Assembly: GCA_964562155.1 (NCBI GenBank)
Contig: CAZLRU010000008.1
Location: 1-55,659, forward strand
Source of the DNA: JAGOUY01 sp964562155
GTDB lineage: Bacteria > Patescibacteriota > Patescibacteriia > 2-12-FULL-60-25
Length of the DNA: 55,659 nt
Direction of reading: 5' to 3'
Translations under genes and position numbers: made by a program
In this document: positions 1-8,293 of the stretch, in pieces
Position numbering within the stretch: position 1 is the first letter of the stretch
Layout of the letters: the number at the start of each line of letters is the position of its first letter
The notes under the pieces: model-generated
The model's input: the letters and a program-made list of their open reading frames with translations, nothing else
What the model was told of the DNA's origin: nothing
Database searches by the model: none

Positions 1-614
1 TTCGCAAACGGCACCTTTTTGCCCCAGCGCTTGATCTTCTGCCATCGTTGCTTAGCTTGTAACTGCATAACCGAAGCTCGCGTTCCTACGTACAAGATAT
101 GACTCTCCCCATCACGAAACCCTACTGATGGTCCCAATCTCCGCAGCTTGCTCATCGTCCATTGTGACACGTGTGTTTCGTGTTCATTATCAAACACATC
201 CTCCTGGTGCCCAATATCCTTTGGAGTTGAAATCAAAACTCCTCGATGATGTTCAAGAAGGTATTTGATAAGAGCCGTTCCTTTGGCCTCTGTCAAATGT
301 TCGAGGACGTCAATGAACAAAACGAGCTCATAAGAGGTTTTAAGGGTTTTGATGACGTCTTGGGCTTGTCCCAAATAAATATGATTATATACGTAACTAT
401 GCAAGGGCGTTAAATAATCCTCAAATGCTTCAATGCCATCAATCCTGCGTAAAAAATGATGGTAGTCCTCGCGCCCGTCCCAAAGCTCCAAATATTCACG
501 ACAGAGCACGCCATACTTCCCAAACCCTACCCCAATATCCAAAACGGATTGAGGATTGAGAGAGATGACGGCATCCATGATGGTTGAAATCTGTCGGTGA
601 TGGCTGGTGGGCAT
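1..614 (-). CDS. SAM-dependent methyltransferase, C-terminus beyond window
   Basis: Partial gene, about 204 codons visible, running off the left edge. It starts at ATG 614. The class I methyltransferase SAM-binding motif VLDIGVGFGKYG lies near residues 24-35, an acidic residue in the DGIEAF segment follows, and the LFIDVLEHL motif lies near residue 100. These are seen directly. The family transfers methyl groups from SAM; the substrate cannot be told. The visible end carries a basic KQRWQKIKRWGKK stretch that could continue into another domain. A TAGAAT -10-like box lies about 20 nt upstream, so the gene has its own promoter after the 3' hairpin of the kinase gene upstream. Confidence 0.8.
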   Translation of the reverse strand, partial: MPTSHHRQISTIMDAVISLNPQSVLDIGVGFGKYGVLCREYLELWDGREDYHHFLRRIDGIEAFEDYLTPLHSYVYNHIYLGQAQDVIKTLKTSYELVLFIDVLEHLTEAKGTALIKYLLEHHRGVLISTPKDIGHQEDVFDNEHETHVSQWTMSKLRRLGPSVGFRDGESHILYVGTRASVMQLQAKQRWQKIKRWGKKVPFA

Positions 615-651
615 AAAAAGAATCTCTCACATTCTAGCATAGAAAACAGAA

Positions 652-682
652 GCGTCCCGCACAACATCATGGAGGGGGACGC
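652..682 (-). terminator. 3' hairpin of the first kinase gene
   Basis: GCGTCCC and GGGACGC form a perfect 7-bp stem around a 17-nt loop. On the minus strand it is followed by the T-rich TTCTGTTTTC. It lies directly after the stop codon of the 686-1771 kinase and before the methyltransferase promoter, so termination is the likely role. The long loop resembles the hairpins after the other kinase genes. Confidence 0.6.
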
Positions 683-685
683 GAA

Positions 686-1771
686 TTAATGAGAGAAGAG
701 GGATTTTACGATCGCAATCACAAGCGTCATGAGGAGAAGAACGCCGCTACCGGCGACGAGATCTTCTGGCGTGTTGCGCGGAAAGGCTGATGGGGAAGGG
801 GCGGGAGAAGAGGTTGGCTTAGTCGCCGTCGTGGGTGAGGGGTGTTCTGAGCCGGGCTTATGCGTTTTACGCCCAGAGATCCGTTTACCCTTCTTACGAC
901 GTCGTGGTTCCTTCAATGGTTTTTGTGGTGCGCGCGTGATCTCGCGCAACTTTCGTAACAGAGCGGTTGCGTCTTTGGGACGACGAGCGGGTTGGAACTC
1001 AAGCGTCTGACGCATAAGATCCCAAAGCGCTTGCGGAACATCCCTCGGGGGTGTGTTGGGAAGAGGGGTGTTTTTTCGTTCCAGAAGGGCACCGGCGGGG
1101 TACTGGTTTTTATACAGCGCTTTCCCCGTCAGGCATTCGTGGATAATCAATCCAATGGAATAGACATCGCTCGCTGTCTGAGCGTCGCGCCCATCCGCTA
1201 ACTGCTCAGGAGCGGCAAACTGAGCGGTGCCTATCGGGTGTTCATGAAGGGTGAGTCGTTTGCCTGCGCGTACCAGTTCCTCTTGTTTCGCGAGACCAAA
1301 ATCGAGGACTTTTGCGATCGGACTACGACCTTTGTGGCCACCGGTGGTCAAAGCAATATTCTCAGTTTTAAGATCACGATGAACGACACCGGCTCGATGA
1401 ACGCGTTGCAAGCCAAGACAGATCTGGCTGGCGATGGCGACAGTTGTTTGCCATGGAAGACTGCCGCGACGTATACGCGCGAAAAGGGTGTCCCCCTCAA
1501 GATATTCCATGACAAAGTAGTGCCCCACGACGGAATCCTCTCCCTCATCGAGGATGCGTACGGTGTGTTTGGAACGAAATCGTTTGAGGAGTGACGCCTC
1601 CTGACGAAAACGGTCTAGGCAGTGATTCGCATCGGGGAGAAGGACTTTGATAGCCACCGTTCTCGAGGTGCCGGAGCGTTGCGCCAGATAGATGCACCCC
1701 ATTCCGCCCTTAGCGATACAGCGAATGACCTGATAGGGTCCAATCTGTTGAGGATCGTCGCACTGATCCAT
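686..1771 (-). CDS. Ser/Thr protein kinase with C-terminal membrane anchor (kinase 1)
   Basis: This 361-aa Hanks-type kinase phosphorylates Ser/Thr from ATP. Seen: glycine loop AKGGMG (20-25), ATP lysine K42 in AIKV, catalytic HRDLKTEN (131-138), DFG (157-159) and AAPEQ (186-190), so all key catalytic residues are present. After the kinase fold (to about 280) comes a basic KKGKRISGRK segment, a Pro/Ser/Thr-rich linker, and one membrane helix at about 339-358 with almost nothing beyond it. The catalytic domain is therefore cytoplasmic and tail-anchored. The ATG at 1771 follows an AAAGGG SD-like site. It is the last of four tandem kinase genes, each with its own promoter and 3' hairpin. Confidence 0.92.
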   Translation of the reverse strand: MDQCDDPQQIGPYQVIRCIAKGGMGCIYLAQRSGTSRTVAIKVLLPDANHCLDRFRQEASLLKRFRSKHTVRILDEGEDSVVGHYFVMEYLEGDTLFARIRRGSLPWQTTVAIASQICLGLQRVHRAGVVHRDLKTENIALTTGGHKGRSPIAKVLDFGLAKQEELVRAGKRLTLHEHPIGTAQFAAPEQLADGRDAQTASDVYSIGLIIHECLTGKALYKNQYPAGALLERKNTPLPNTPPRDVPQALWDLMRQTLEFQPARRPKDATALLRKLREITRAPQKPLKEPRRRKKGKRISGRKTHKPGSEHPSPTTATKPTSSPAPSPSAFPRNTPEDLVAGSGVLLLMTLVIAIVKSLFSH

Positions 1772-1808
1772 GATCCCGTACCCTTTCTCTCACTTGGGTG
1801 AGCGACTC

Positions 1809-1838
1809 TATGTAATAGGAGATGGGCTGAATCTGCAA
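1809..1838 (-). promoter_or_regulatory. Promoter of kinase 1
   Basis: On the minus strand, TTGCAG, an 18-nt spacer and TACATA lie about 40 nt upstream of the ATG at 1771. A small CTCAC-CCAA-GTGAG hairpin lies in the leader between the promoter and the SD-like AAAGGG. The match is fair, not perfect. Confidence 0.4.
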
Positions 1839-1913
1839 GGGAAAGGAAAAAACGATTAAAAAAATAACGCTCGACAAATCGTGAGATAAGGCGAGACGTG
1901 AAAAAAGAGGTGG

Positions 1914-2879
1914 TTAGATGGTGCCCGTGACAGGGTTTGGATTCGTTTTATCGACGGTCACATCATCATTTGCGGCGGGCTCATAAAGAGCGATGCTCTG
2001 AGTGGTATGACGGGGGTGGGAGTGTTCAGGCGTGCTCGGCAGGTATGTCTGCAGAGTATTAATGAGAGCGGGTACTCGTGCACGATTCGCGGGGATGCGT
2101 TGCAGGCATCCTCGCAGAACGTCCCATAGCTCTTGGTCTATATTATCTCTAGCATCGGGAACGGCGGGAAGATCGTTACTGCGCGACGAGATGATGTCCT
2201 GAAAGGTGCTGCCTGGGTAGAGGTCTCGGTTGGTCAACATGAGATATAGAATGCAGCCGAGAGAAAAAACGTCTGTCGCCGGAGTCACGGGCCTACTTTG
2301 AAGCTGCTCCGGTGACATGTAGCGTGGAGTACCGACCACTTGTCCCCAGTCTGTAGGGGTAATCTCAATGTCCATTAACGCGTTATGGAAGCGTGCCCGA
2401 AGCCTGGCAACCCCAAAGTCGAGAAGTTTGGCGCTGACACCCGTTTCTGTCTCGGGCAGGATCACGTTATCGGGTTTAATGTCACGATGAATAATGTCTT
2501 CACCGTGCGCCGCCTGACATGTCCTAAGGATCTGAAGGCTGATAGCGATGGCTTCCGTCCGAGTAATGGGTCCACTCTTCAAATGTTCTCGCAGAGTGGG
2601 GCCATGTACCCGTTCCATGGCGACCCAGTAGGATCCCTGTGTGACCCCATGATCAAGGTAGCTGGCGATGCCGGGAGTAACTCGAGTAAGGCGCTGGATA
2701 GCAAGGATCTCCTGAGAAAAACGCTCAAGATCAAGAACGTTTGCCCGAGGGTGCAGGAATTTGATCGCGACGATACGGTGCGTATCTGTGCACCGTGCTT
2801 CGTAGACAACTCCCATCCCTCCCACCCCAATACGACGGAGCAGGACATAGGGCCCAACCTGCTGCGGAAAACTGTCCAC
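1914..2879 (-). CDS. Soluble Ser/Thr protein kinase (kinase 2)
   Basis: This 321-aa Hanks-type kinase has glycine loop GVGGMG (18-23), K40 in AIKF, HRDIKPDN (131-138), DFG (154-156) and MSPEQ (188-192), all intact. No membrane helix is visible; the tail is a short Pro/Thr-rich segment ending in NPVTGTI. I place the start at GTG 2879, because the SD AAAGGAGAGGAGAAGG sits just upstream and the kinase fold begins at once (FPQQVGPY). The frame stays open further upstream, but that extension would run into the kinase 3 coding region and is non-homologous. Kinase 2 can work in the cytoplasm and may be a target of its membrane-bound neighbours (inference). Confidence 0.9.
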   Translation of the reverse strand: MDSFPQQVGPYVLLRRIGVGGMGVVYEARCTDTHRIVAIKFLHPRANVLDLERFSQEILAIQRLTRVTPGIASYLDHGVTQGSYWVAMERVHGPTLREHLKSGPITRTEAIAISLQILRTCQAAHGEDIIHRDIKPDNVILPETETGVSAKLLDFGVARLRARFHNALMDIEITPTDWGQVVGTPRYMSPEQLQSRPVTPATDVFSLGCILYLMLTNRDLYPGSTFQDIISSRSNDLPAVPDARDNIDQELWDVLRGCLQRIPANRARVPALINTLQTYLPSTPEHSHPRHTTQSIALYEPAANDDVTVDKTNPNPVTGTI

Positions 2880-2928
2880 GACCTTCTCCTCTCCTTTCTG
2901 AAAGCACAGGGCTGTACCTTCGATAGGT

Positions 2929-2956
2929 ACGCTATCAAGTTCATGGATTTCGTCAA
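2929..2956 (-). promoter_or_regulatory. Promoter of kinase 2, with inverted repeat
   Basis: TTGACG, 16 nt and TAGCGT on the minus strand, about 50 nt upstream of GTG 2879. An inverted repeat GTACCT-TCGAT-AGGTAC (2914-2930) overlaps the edge of the -10 box. It would span the start of transcription, so it could be an operator rather than an RNA hairpin. Confidence 0.5.
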
Positions 2957-3023
2957 ATAGGTAAGTGGCTAAACAAAAAATACCTCGGCAAATAGGGGAG
3001 ATAAGCGAGGGGTAAAATAAGCA

Positions 3024-3057
3024 GCGCCCCGACAAGTCCATAAGACAAGCGGGGCGC
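3024..3057 (-). terminator. Two-tier 3' hairpin after kinase 3 (copy 1)
   Basis: An 8-bp stem GCGCCCCG/CGGGGCGC encloses an 18-nt loop that can itself fold as GTC-TTATG-GAC on the minus strand. T-rich TGCTTATTTTA follows. It lies just after the kinase 3 stop codon and is nearly identical to the element at 4835-4868. Confidence 0.6.
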
Positions 3058-3078
3058 ATAAGAAAGAGAAAGGGCGAC

Positions 3079-4698
3079 CTAGCGCAGGAATCCACCGTAT
3101 CCACCAGGAGGAGGGATACCGAGTCCGCCGTAGGGGAATGGGTCACCCGCGCCACCATACCCACCCCCGATCCCTGTCGGTTGCGGGGTCGGGCAGTTGC
3201 GATCCATCCAGGTTCCGGTGGCGCCACGTCCGCGAAGTCCGCGGCAGACCTGTTCCTGGTAGTCTGGATTGATCTCGTCCCAGATCTCGTTGTTCGCGGG
3301 GACGCGAATTTCCTGACCGCTCGGAAGTCGGAGGGTCAGCGTCGGAGATGGAGATGGGGCACGAGCGGGTCGGCAGATGGGCACCCGTCGTTGGACGGGA
3401 GCGGATCCGTCTCCGGATGTCGGCCCCGCATCCGATGAGGTGACGCCTCCATCGAGCGTTCCTGTCACAGGTGTAGCCACTTGCGTGACGATCGTTGGAG
3501 TGGCCAGGGTGGCGCCGGTGAGGAAGGGGGAGAGGTGATGCCACAGGAGGCTTAGGCCGAAGGCGCATGTCATCCCCCACATGAACCAGGCAGCTCGTTG
3601 GCGTCTGGGGGACAGGGGCATGTAAGCGTTATCATCATGACCGTTCAGGTATGCGCTCAGGTCCGGCACGTCATCTACCATCGCCACTGCTGCAGGAGCG
3701 GGTGTATGCACTCCCGTGACCGCCACGGTCGGCGCTGCCATTGCCACCACCGGTCCATGGTGCAGTACCGTCGCCTCGATGACGACGGGGCGCGGTGTAG
3801 GATTGCCGCAGTAATCATCGAGAGCCTTGAGAAGTTCGAGAACGGTTTGGTAGCGCTCTTCGAGTTTAATGGCCATCGCTTTGGACACGATCGGCCACAG
3901 CTTGTTATCGATGCCTGCCGGCTGCGTAACGGGAGCGGCATCCGGCATACGCACGAGCATCGCCTTGCCCAGGTGATCGTAGGGAAACGCATCCTCTTGC
4001 GCCGCTCCTAGAAGCCGGTAGGCGATGCAGCCGATGGCGAACACGTCCGTAGCGGGTCCCACCTTGTCCGTCGATGTGATTTGCTCCGGACTCATGTAGC
4101 GCGGCGTCCCGAGTACGTGCCCGGTTTGGGTCAGAGTTCGACCATCCTGATGCTCGATCAACTTCCCGATACCGAAGTCGAGCACCTTCACTCGCTGACT
4201 CGCGTCGCCCGTGGAGCAGATGAAGATGTTCTCGGGCTTGAGATCGCGGTGAATAACCCCTTGGTAGTGGGCATATACCATCGCGACGCACAGCGATCGA
4301 AGAATTTTCAGCGCAGTCTTTTTGTTGGGAGTGTTGTGCTTCAACCGCTCAGCGAGGGATGCACCTTCGAGGTGATCCATCACGATGTAGTGGAGCGGCC
4401 CCTGGGCGCTAAGCTCCACTCCATATGCCAGGCATCGAACGATGTTGGGGTGCCCGTTGATCTTGGACATCTCCGTCATCACGGTACCTTCGAGGCTGAA
4501 GCGGCCCACCAGGTCGGGTCGACCGGTGAGGTAGGGGTGAAGGATCTTGACCGCCACGATCGTGCTGACGGGCACGGGTGAGCCCGTAAGAGCTTCGGCT
4601 TCGAAGACGGCACCCATAGCGCCCTCTCCGAGTGGTCTGATGAGTCGGTACGTCCCGACTCGTTCCACGGGGAGGGGGTTGCTTGTTGCCTGTTCCAT
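3079..4698 (-). CDS. Membrane Ser/Thr protein kinase with Gly/Pro-rich outer domain (kinase 3)
   Basis: 539 aa. The kinase domain (about 15-295) has GEGAMG (24-29), K51, HRDLKPEN (150-157), DFG (174-176) and MSPEQ (202-206). A Val/Ala/Pro-rich linker leads to one membrane helix at about 369-388. About 150 residues follow outside, with a small Cys-containing segment (four Cys in roughly 80 residues) and a Gly/Pro/Tyr-rich tail. The ATG at 4698 has an AGGAG SD 8 nt upstream. An upstream in-frame ATG exists but lacks one. The gene is far richer in GC than most of the window. The layout suggests a receptor kinase; the ligand is unknown. Confidence 0.92.
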   Translation of the reverse strand: MEQATSNPLPVERVGTYRLIRPLGEGAMGAVFEAEALTGSPVPVSTIVAVKILHPYLTGRPDLVGRFSLEGTVMTEMSKINGHPNIVRCLAYGVELSAQGPLHYIVMDHLEGASLAERLKHNTPNKKTALKILRSLCVAMVYAHYQGVIHRDLKPENIFICSTGDASQRVKVLDFGIGKLIEHQDGRTLTQTGHVLGTPRYMSPEQITSTDKVGPATDVFAIGCIAYRLLGAAQEDAFPYDHLGKAMLVRMPDAAPVTQPAGIDNKLWPIVSKAMAIKLEERYQTVLELLKALDDYCGNPTPRPVVIEATVLHHGPVVAMAAPTVAVTGVHTPAPAAVAMVDDVPDLSAYLNGHDDNAYMPLSPRRQRAAWFMWGMTCAFGLSLLWHHLSPFLTGATLATPTIVTQVATPVTGTLDGGVTSSDAGPTSGDGSAPVQRRVPICRPARAPSPSPTLTLRLPSGQEIRVPANNEIWDEINPDYQEQVCRGLRGRGATGTWMDRNCPTPQPTGIGGGYGGAGDPFPYGGLGIPPPGGYGGFLR

Positions 4699-4753
4699 GC
4701 GGTTTCTCCTGTATTCTGTTGCGAACGTGCGAGCCTCATAGGCCCACACTAGG

Positions 4754-4765
4754 GCTTATATAAGC
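4754..4765. repeat. Palindrome in kinase 3 leader
   Basis: GCTTATATAAGC is a perfect 12-bp palindrome between the promoter and the SD of kinase 3. Next to it a nested GCCT-ATG-AGGC hairpin can form in the leader RNA. It may be an operator or an RNA structure. Confidence 0.35.
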
Positions 4766-4794
4766 GCTAATGTAGACGCATGAAGCGACGCTGG

Positions 4795-4823
4795 ACGATA
4801 TCAAAAAATAATAAAATAGTCAA
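4795..4823 (-). promoter_or_regulatory. Promoter of kinase 3
   Basis: TTGACT, exactly 17 nt and TATCGT on the minus strand, directly after the 3' hairpin of kinase 4. It gives a leader of about 90 nt. Confidence 0.6.
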
Positions 4824-4834
4824 TAAACAAAGCA

Positions 4835-4868
4835 GCGCCCCGACGAGTCCATAAGACAAGTGGGGCGC
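4835..4868 (-). terminator. Two-tier 3' hairpin after kinase 4 (copy 2)
   Basis: Stem GCGCCCC/GGGGCGC with a loop that differs from copy 1 at only a few bases and again contains GTC-TTATG-GAC. The flanks are also similar between copies (CTTATGCGCCCC on one side, GCGCTGCTT on the other), so about 60 bp is duplicated. Confidence 0.6.
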
Positions 4869-4894
4869 ATAAGGAAGGAAAGGGGCGAGGCGAC

Positions 4895-6385
4895 TCAGTA
4901 TCCGTCGCAATAGCCGTGGAAGCGAGGGCTGGTCTCGTAGTGCCGACGCCTCAGGTGGCGGCAGGTGTGAGCGCGCTCCGCGGGGGGAGTCAGTTCCCAG
5001 CAGCGCGGGTCGCGCGCGACCTTGCGATCCCCGATCCGGAGAAAGGGGAGATTCCTACCAGCGCCACGCCGTGACCAGCACGGCAGGGGCGGGGCAGAGG
5101 GTTGCGAAGGTGCGAGATCCGGAGCGCGCACCGTCGGAGACGGGACGTGCCGTTGAGTAGGCACAGGTCGCGGCAGAACCGCGACCGCTCTGTCGCTGCC
5201 TGAGTCGAACATGAGCGTCCATCCTCCGAACGCAGCCACGCCGGTGATCGCGCCCACCAGCACCCCCACCAGGATGAGTCCGAGAGAGCTGATCTCATTT
5301 CGAGGTGGCGGCTCATTGTCGGTGGGCGGCCGGTGCGGCGGTGCTTCAGGGGGCAGGGTCACGGCGAATGCCAGTGGTGACCTGTTTGGTTCCGGCATGT
5401 CTGCAGGAGTGGGTACCTGTTCGATCACAGCGCCCCCATCTTTTTTATCTTCTCTCGTCGCCCCCGAAGCTTCCGGGGCGACGTAGTCGATAACAAGCGG
5501 TGTCGGCCGCTTGAGGTCCTCGATGAGCGCACGCATCTCCTTGGCCAATGCCTCGGCCGAAGCGGGGCGCCCATCCGGATTCATGCAGAGCATTCGCTCC
5601 AGAAGGCGACGGACGCGATAATCCACCTCGGTCAGAAGGGGGTCGCGTCGCAGGTTGACGGCATCCTCCTCCATGAGACGAAGCAGATCCTCCGTCGAGC
5701 CCGTATCGTGGAGCACGTGACGGGTGATAAGGACGTAGAGGACGCCACCGAGGGCGTAGAGATCAGACCTCGCGTCCAGCCTGAGTCCCTGCGCCTGCTC
5801 TGGCGACATGTAGGAAGGAGTGCCGACGATCAGCCCGTTGTTAGGATCGGCCGCGGAGTTGTTCATGGCAATTGCCAATCCGTAGTCCAAAACCTTCACC
5901 ACCTGCCCGGTTCGAATGCTATGGGCGAGAAACAGATTGTCCGGCTTGATATCGCGATGCACGAGACCGTGACCGTGCACGATCTCGAGGCCATCCAGGG
6001 CCTGAGCCAGAAAATCGAGGGCCACGAGGGGGGGCAGTGCATCATGGGTGATGCATGTGGCCAGGTCCACTCCCTCGAGCTTTTCGCTCGCGATAAAGTG
6101 AAGTCCGCTGTCCACGTGACTAACCAAGTTGGGGTGTTGCGTCTCCGCGAGGAGCTCGTGAACTTCGCGCTCACGCTGAAACGAGTAGCCCCCCGCCTGT
6201 CCTTCGGCCCGATACTGGGGATGCAGAACCTTGATAGCGACTCGTTGCCCGCTCGGGGCGTGTGTACCCTCGTAGACGGTGGCCATGCCACCTACTCCGA
6301 GGACCTTGGGGCCTTCGGGACCTTGCTCGAGGACGCAGTCCCCGAGCCTTGTGCTGAGAACCGATCGTCTTCCTTGTTCGCCCAT
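4895..6385 (-). CDS. Membrane Ser/Thr protein kinase with basic Cys-containing outer tail (kinase 4)
   Basis: 496 aa. The kinase domain has GVGGMA (30-35), K52, HRDIKPDN (143-150), DYG in place of DFG (167-169) and MSPEQ (193-197). A Pro-rich linker leads to a membrane helix at about 367-391 (GLILVGVLVGAITGVAAFGG). The outer part of about 100 residues is Pro/Arg-rich with several Cys and ends in Gly-Tyr. I chose ATG 6385, which has AGAGAGG upstream; the in-frame GTG at 6427 lacks an SD. Like kinase 3 it is very GC-rich and separately promoted. DYG is tolerated in active kinases, so activity is likely. Confidence 0.9.
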   Translation of the reverse strand: MGEQGRRSVLSTRLGDCVLEQGPEGPKVLGVGGMATVYEGTHAPSGQRVAIKVLHPQYRAEGQAGGYSFQREREVHELLAETQHPNLVSHVDSGLHFIASEKLEGVDLATCITHDALPPLVALDFLAQALDGLEIVHGHGLVHRDIKPDNLFLAHSIRTGQVVKVLDYGLAIAMNNSAADPNNGLIVGTPSYMSPEQAQGLRLDARSDLYALGGVLYVLITRHVLHDTGSTEDLLRLMEEDAVNLRRDPLLTEVDYRVRRLLERMLCMNPDGRPASAEALAKEMRALIEDLKRPTPLVIDYVAPEASGATREDKKDGGAVIEQVPTPADMPEPNRSPLAFAVTLPPEAPPHRPPTDNEPPPRNEISSLGLILVGVLVGAITGVAAFGGWTLMFDSGSDRAVAVLPRPVPTQRHVPSPTVRAPDLAPSQPSAPPLPCWSRRGAGRNLPFLRIGDRKVARDPRCWELTPPAERAHTCRHLRRRHYETSPRFHGYCDGY

Positions 6386-6509
6386 TGGGGGCCTCTCTTC
6401 TTTCTCTGGTTGTGAAACGTTCAGCACGCGCTTTTGCGTGCTTTGGATAAGGACTCATCCTTCTCCAAAAGACACAAAAACCATCGCCAACAATAAAGCT
6501 GAGCTACAT

Positions 6510-6538
6510 AGTGAATCAGAAAACGTTGCTTTTGTCAA
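6510..6538 (-). promoter_or_regulatory. Promoter and hairpin leader of kinase 4
   Basis: TTGACA with TTCACT 17 nt downstream (weak -10). The leader that follows contains two hairpins, AAGGA-TGAG-TCCTT and AGCACGC-AAAAGC-GCGTGCT, before the SD of the kinase. The -35 is clear, the -10 is not. Confidence 0.35.
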
Positions 6539-6569
6539 TCAGTTAGCCAAAAAATGGCCTAGCCAAAAG

Positions 6570-8141
6570 CTATTTTTTTCTCCAAACAGACACCTCTCCC
6601 ATCTTCACAGCCTCTTCCCAGTCTGAGCTAGCTTTTTCGCGCATAAACATACCATTGTCTGCGCTAGTTGTGACAACGATATCTGCCTTGGTCTCGTTGA
6701 GCATATTTCGTACTCGTTGCGGATCTTGTTCTTGAAAAAGATCTTGAAGAAATGTTTTTCTTCCTTTCCAGCCCGGTGTCTCATGATCATGCCCAATCCA
6801 CACATGTCGACCACTATTTGGTGGAGTCCATACCCCCACCCAAATATCATCGGGAAGAATCACGGAGTTGATTGGACTCGATATTCTGAGCCATTGCCAG
6901 GCCTGAATAAGCTCGCGCGAAACGTAAAATTCATCACCACGACCCATGGTTCGGGTTACCCACGCCGCCTGACTTTGGATAAGGGAAAGGGGGGACAAGA
7001 GAATCATCGCCCACATGCCCACATAGGCAATCTTCCCCGTATGCTTTGCCCATCTCAACACCCGCTGCCATATAGGAAAAGCGAGCAGCATGATACCGAC
7101 TCCCAACCCCTCCAGCATCTTCCGCTTAAAATGCACCGAAGGAATGGCGATGAGAACCAAGGCAGCAATGATCCAAGCGATGATCCAGGCCTCCTCTTTT
7201 TTTATGGGTTGTCTTTTCCATCGCCAAGCGATAAATCCTAGCCAAGGCAAAAACGAAAACACATTAGCCGTCAGCGAGCCAAGGGGGAGATGATTTTCTG
7301 CTAAGAAAAATCGACGATAAGGATCATGCCATTGTGACCACGCATGTGGAGCGATAGCGAGGAGAAAAAATGGTCCGTATAACAAAGCCATCCGAAGGAC
7401 ATAGCGCCACGCTAGATGTTTATAAACAACCAGCCCAAGCAGGTAGAGTCCGATCAGTGGGACAAAATATGGATGAAGGGCAAACAAAGCGGTAACACTC
7501 AAGATCGAACGCCAATGGGTAGGGGATTCCGGGTCAAGTTCCTTCCATAAGCGCTGTAGTCCGTAGATGAGCAAGGCGGTTGAAAGAATGATGTGCGCAC
7601 CACCGATAATCGTCGGGAAGAAGAACGTCTCAGAGGTGACATCCGCCGGCGCAGAAAAATCCGTCGGAAAAACTCCCATCATGGCCTGATGAACAACTAC
7701 CATCCACCCTAATCCACCCCCGAGCGCAATCGTAGTGGTCGCTATGCGTGCTTCCTGTTCGCTTTTTGTGAGGGTCTGGGCCACGCGATACAAAAGAACT
7801 ACGGCAATGCCTGTTGCGATCCATCGACCAAGCTCGTGAGCCCAAAGGGGAGTGAGATGGAAGATTGCCGCCAGCCAACCAATAGGTACGTACATCAAGT
7901 GGATAAACCGAGCCGCATCCAGGGGCGCATACAGATTGTAAAACGTAAGAGCCCCAGCCTTTGCTTGTTCAATATACGTAAAATACACGGCTTGATCCGC
8001 ACTGTTCCACAAATAATCCCCAAGCCAAACTCGACCCGGCCCCGCCTGTCGAGCGATAAAAGACGCCAAAAAGAATTGGACAAGAATAAGGCCAAGAGAG
8101 AGTAAGAATGGAAATGTCCAACGACGAAAAAGCGCGAGCAT
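6570..8141 (-). CDS. Polytopic membrane protein, GT-C glycosyltransferase-like
   Basis: About 523 aa with roughly ten hydrophobic helices, including an N-terminal helix (FPFLLSLGLILVQFFLASF), a first outer loop containing an acidic D-E pattern (QAVYFTYIEQAK), and a C-terminal soluble domain of about 130 residues. This architecture matches dolichol-phosphate-mannose-type (GT-C) transferases of CPR envelopes, but no diagnostic motif proves the activity. I chose ATG 8141; an in-frame TTG lies nine codons upstream. No SD is visible. Its end abuts the leader of kinase 4 on the same strand. Confidence 0.6.
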   Translation of the reverse strand: MLALFRRWTFPFLLSLGLILVQFFLASFIARQAGPGRVWLGDYLWNSADQAVYFTYIEQAKAGALTFYNLYAPLDAARFIHLMYVPIGWLAAIFHLTPLWAHELGRWIATGIAVVLLYRVAQTLTKSEQEARIATTTIALGGGLGWMVVVHQAMMGVFPTDFSAPADVTSETFFFPTIIGGAHIILSTALLIYGLQRLWKELDPESPTHWRSILSVTALFALHPYFVPLIGLYLLGLVVYKHLAWRYVLRMALLYGPFFLLAIAPHAWSQWHDPYRRFFLAENHLPLGSLTANVFSFLPWLGFIAWRWKRQPIKKEEAWIIAWIIAALVLIAIPSVHFKRKMLEGLGVGIMLLAFPIWQRVLRWAKHTGKIAYVGMWAMILLSPLSLIQSQAAWVTRTMGRGDEFYVSRELIQAWQWLRISSPINSVILPDDIWVGVWTPPNSGRHVWIGHDHETPGWKGRKTFLQDLFQEQDPQRVRNMLNETKADIVVTTSADNGMFMREKASSDWEEAVKMGEVSVWRKK

Positions 8142-8171
8142 AGAAGAAGTGTATCGGAAGCGGGGCAAAAC

Positions 8172-8202
8172 AAAAAACTCGACAATCTTCGTCGAGTTTT
8201 TT
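8172..8202. terminator. Bidirectional intrinsic terminator
   Basis: AAAAAACTCGAC and GTCGAGTTTTTT form a perfect 12-bp stem with a 7-nt loop and a T-run on either strand. It terminates the rpmF/nusB/rnc/tRNA-Arg direction on the minus strand. Confidence 0.85.
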
Positions 8203-8203
8203 G

Positions 8204-8278
8204 TGGTGCGCCCTGAGGGAATCGAACCCCCATAACCGGTTCCGAAGACCGGGACTTTATCCGTTAAGCTAAGGGCGC
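8204..8278 (-). tRNA. tRNA-Arg (anticodon TCG)
   Basis: The cloverleaf has acceptor GCGCCCT/AGGGCGC, D stem GCTT/AAGT, anticodon stem CCGGT/ACCGG with loop CTTCGGA (anticodon TCG), T loop TTCGATT and an encoded CCA. It reads CGA codons. It lies 15 nt downstream of rnc. Confidence 0.95.
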
Positions 8279-8293
8279 AGGGTGAGACAGCGA

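Noticed and set aside
2880..3227. N-terminal extension of kinase 2 by 116 codons
   Set aside because: It overlaps the kinase 3 coding region, shows no homology, and a strong SD directs initiation at GTG 2879.
4081..6415. Long plus-strand open frames opposite kinases 3 and 4 (166 and 235 codons)
   Set aside because: They are antisense to clear kinase domains, have no start signals, and arise from high GC in the third codon position of the real genes.
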